A DNA stretch of 8,267 nt. Source: Opitutia bacterium. GTDB lineage: Bacteria; Verrucomicrobiota; Verrucomicrobiia; Opitutales; Opitutaceae. Below are positions 6,821 through 8,267 of the stretch, piece after piece. Under the pieces are notes generated by a model. It made no database searches, had not been told where the DNA came from, and was given only the letters and a program-made list of their open reading frames with translations. A program made the translations under genes and the position numbers. Where the stretch lies: positions 1 through 8,267 of the forward strand of contig PMKA01000210.1 of the NCBI GenBank assembly GCA_003157575.1, given 5' to 3'. How positions within the stretch are numbered: position 1 is the first letter of the stretch; each line of letters starts with the position of its first letter.

Positions 6821-7873
6821 ATGCCTCGTAACATCCGGCCAGCCCCCATCCGCTCCACCGCGGAATTTGCCCGTCATGTCGGGTTGGCGCGCTCGACGGT
6901 CTCCCGTGTGCTCAACGGACAATCCGGACTCAAGCAGGAGACGATCGATCGGGTGCTCCAGGCAATGGCCGAGACCGGCTTCTCCCGAAACGCTTTCGCT
7001 CTTCACCTGAAGGGAAAGCGGACGGCATCGGTCGGCATCTGCATGGAAAACCTGCTGCGGGTCCCGGCCGTGCTGAAACTCGCGGAGCTCCAAAAACGCC
7101 TGAGGGAAAGAGACTACACTTCGCTCATCGAGGTGCTGGATCCGGACGGCACCAAACGGGCCGTGTCGCACTTCCTTTCGATGCGCGTCGAAGCAGTGAT
7201 TTTCATCGGTTATTTTGCCGAGAAGGAAATCGCCGAACGGATCGGGGAACTGTCCCGCGTCGGCATGCCGCACATTGTCATCGATCATCCCGGCGTGCCG
7301 GGCGCAAACACCGTGACTTTGGACCGGCGCAAGGCGATGGAGGAGCTCACGCGTCATCTGATCGGCCTCGGCCACACCTCATTCGGGCTTTTGGGGATCT
7401 CGGAGGCCGCCAAATCGACCTGGGACCGGTTGAGGGGGATCGCCGATGCCTTGGAGGCGCACCAGATGTCCCTGGAAGGCAACACGGTCTCTTTCGATCA
7501 CCTGTTCCCCCGCGAATACAACTTCGAGTTCGGCAGGTCCCTGGCAAAGAGCTTCGCCGCGATCCGTTCGCGACCGACGGCGTTTTTGAGCCTCAACGAC
7601 GAGATCGGCGCCGGCGCCATCCGAGGATTCAGGGAGTGCGGCCTCGATGTCCCCGGTCACGTGTCCGTGACGGGCTTCAATAATCAGGATCTTTGCCTGG
7701 TGTCGACGCCGCAGCTCACCAGCGTCGACCAGCAGGTCAGCCAGACGATCGAGGCGGCGGTAGATATGCTCTTTTCGCAAATCGGGAAGCCTCATCGCAG
7801 CCGCCCGATGATCGAACTCATCAGGCCGCTGGTCATCGTGCGCGAGTCGACGGGACCCGTCGCAAGAGCGTAG
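6821..7873 (+). CDS. LacI-family transcriptional regulator
   Basis: A 350-residue LacI/GalR-type regulator: an N-terminal DNA-binding domain, a hinge helix and a periplasmic-binding-protein-like sensor domain. The helix-turn-helix is at about 11-33 (STAEFARHVGLARSTVSRVLNG). The hinge lies near 54-67 (FSRNAFALHLKGKR), with Leu63 at the minor-groove-inserting position. Sensor features are a VGICMENLL strand (71-79), VEAVIFIGYF (113-122), LGHTSFGLLG (183-192), AFLSLNDEIGAGAIRGF (244-260), VPGHVSVTGFNN (267-278) and TPQLTSVDQ (286-294). I chose the ATG at 6821 because it places the HTH about ten residues in, as usual. The open frame extends to an ATG at 6704, but that adds 39 low-complexity residues and would overlap the longest GH105 frame. 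No Shine-Dalgarno is visible. Divergence from the GH105 gene makes it the likely sugar-responsive regulator of that gene and perhaps of itself; the effector is unknown. Confidence 0.93.
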   Translation: MPRNIRPAPIRSTAEFARHVGLARSTVSRVLNGQSGLKQETIDRVLQAMAETGFSRNAFALHLKGKRTASVGICMENLLRVPAVLKLAELQKRLRERDYTSLIEVLDPDGTKRAVSHFLSMRVEAVIFIGYFAEKEIAERIGELSRVGMPHIVIDHPGVPGANTVTLDRRKAMEELTRHLIGLGHTSFGLLGISEAAKSTWDRLRGIADALEAHQMSLEGNTVSFDHLFPREYNFEFGRSLAKSFAAIRSRPTAFLSLNDEIGAGAIRGFRECGLDVPGHVSVTGFNNQDLCLVSTPQLTSVDQQVSQTIEAAVDMLFSQIGKPHRSRPMIELIRPLVIVRESTGPVARA

Positions 7874-7876
7874 GAA

Positions 7877-7899
7877 CCTGTCGGGCTTCGCCCTTCAGG
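7877..7899 (+). terminator. Hairpin just after lacI, possible terminator
   Basis: CCTG-TC-GGGC (7877-7886) pairs with GCCC-TT-CAGG (7890-7899) across a TTC loop: eight pairs with one internal 2x2 mismatch. It begins three bases past the lacI stop codon, as an intrinsic terminator would. No T-run follows, so this may be only part of the repeat-rich intergenic region. Confidence 0.35.
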
Positions 7900-7905
7900 C
7901 TGCCA

Positions 7906-8061
7906 ATTCTAATGTGGGTTCATGATGAGACTGATTGGCAAGGATGTAGGAGCCTGCTTGCAGGCGATTCCGTGTTGTCACTATGCGAACGATCCAAATC
8001 GCCTGCAAGCAGGCTCCTACAAGGTACATCGGTTCGTCTCATCTTGAACGCGAATTAGAAT
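7906..8061. repeat. Nested palindromic element with REP-like inverted pair at its core
   Basis: The inner arms at 7945-7969 and 7997-8021 are perfect reverse complements over 25 bp, separated by 27 bp. Each arm begins with GTAGGAG, then a small palindrome GCCTGC-TT-GCAGGC, and ends GCGA. That is the layout of Pseudomonas-type REP sequences, and paired inverted REPs form BIME/REPIN units. Outer arms at 7906-7931 and 8036-8061 pair at 22 of 26 positions and are centred on the same point (about 7983), so the whole 156 bp is one imperfect palindrome. CTGC/GCAG at 7900-7903 and 8064-8067 may extend it. No transposase or target duplication is visible. It lies between lacI and the next gene. Confidence 0.85.
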
Positions 8062-8067
8062 AAGCAG

Positions 8068-8241
8068 AAGAATTTTGCCGGCCACGGCGCCCGGACCAGT
8101 TGGTGATTCTTCCCAAAAAGCTTCACTTGTGTAATCGGCGAAAAGTATGGCATCCTCTTCTCGCTTGATCTGCGGCCTTGAGAAAATGCCCAACCCAACC
8201 TACCGTCTTTCCGAACGTTCAACGGGTATTCTCCGCTCAAA
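8068..8241. other. Leader region before the truncated response-regulator gene
   Basis: This is the rest of the 368-bp gap after lacI, and I see no convincing gene here. A TATTCT box (8227-8232) lies 9 nt before the next ATG and could be a -10 element giving a near-leaderless message, but no good -35 is evident. GAACGTTC (8213-8220) is an 8-bp palindrome of a kind expected by chance. Confidence 0.3.
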
Positions 8242-8267
8242 ATGAAACGGCTTGTCATCATCGAAGA
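8242..8267 (+). CDS. Start of a probable response regulator, cut by right window edge
   Basis: The last 26 bases read ATG then Lys-Arg-Leu-Val-Ile-Ile-Glu followed by GA, so the ninth residue is Asp or Glu. MKRLVIIE(D/E) is the typical first strand and acidic pocket of a CheY-like receiver domain, in which such acidic residues help hold the Mg2+ needed for phosphorylation. If correct, the gene encodes a two-component response regulator on the plus strand. No Shine-Dalgarno is present before the ATG. With only eight and two-thirds codons visible, the output domain and the partner kinase cannot be named, and the call rests on this short motif. Confidence 0.5.

Noticed and set aside
8213..8220. 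GAACGTTC palindrome as an operator for the truncated gene
   Set aside because: An 8-bp palindrome is expected tens of times by chance in a window of this size, and there is no second copy nearby.
8055..8261. 68-codon minus-strand open frame at the right edge
   Set aside because: It is antisense to the likely response-regulator start and overlaps the end of the palindromic element; no family resemblance.

Overview
This is a GC-rich bacterial window. It holds seven complete or near-complete protein genes, one tRNA gene and the first codons of an eighth protein gene. The left half is housekeeping: dnaK (minus strand, cut by the left edge), tRNA-Thr(CGT), queA, a YceI-family secreted protein and accA. 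The right half is accessory: a secreted DUF4861 protein, a GH105 unsaturated-uronyl hydrolase and a LacI-family regulator, followed by a large nested palindrome and the start of a probable response regulator. The GC-rich coding sequence, exported pectin-type glycan enzymes, LacI control, scarce Shine-Dalgarno sites and scattered short intergenic repeats would suit a Gram-negative plant-glycan degrader. My best guess is a Verrucomicrobiota member of the Opitutaceae type. That guess comes from general resemblance, and no rRNA or marker search supports it.

Layout: dnaK reads leftwards from 456. The 457-685 gap holds an AT-rich stretch and two TGTCACAC-containing palindromes exactly 42 bp apart. 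tRNA-Thr (686-762) carries an encoded CCA and runs directly into a 12-bp hairpin. A second hairpin (791-818) covers the queA ribosome-binding site. queA (824-1918), yceI (1974-2552) and accA (2708-3688) follow on the plus strand. yceI and accA each seem to have their own promoter very close to the start codon. A three-copy 26-bp direct repeat (3715-3810) separates accA from the DUF4861 gene (3964-5199). That gene is convergent with the GH105 gene (6672-5239), which is divergent from lacI (6821-7873). The 7874-8241 gap holds a hairpin and a roughly 156-bp nested palindrome with a REP-like core. A CDS starting at 8242 runs off the right edge.

How the genes work together: DUF4861 and GH105 proteins are often encoded together in pectin/rhamnogalacturonan utilisation loci. 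Here both look exported, and a LacI-type repressor sits divergently from the GH105 gene, so the three probably form a small substrate-controlled module for finishing pectin-derived oligosaccharides. The housekeeping genes are ordinary in sequence. The unusual material is in the gaps: the nested palindrome, the triplicate repeat, the paired palindromes upstream of dnaK/tRNA, the masked queA ribosome-binding site, and start codons without a ribosome-binding site lying just after -10-like boxes. I did not find a clearly new defence or mobile system.
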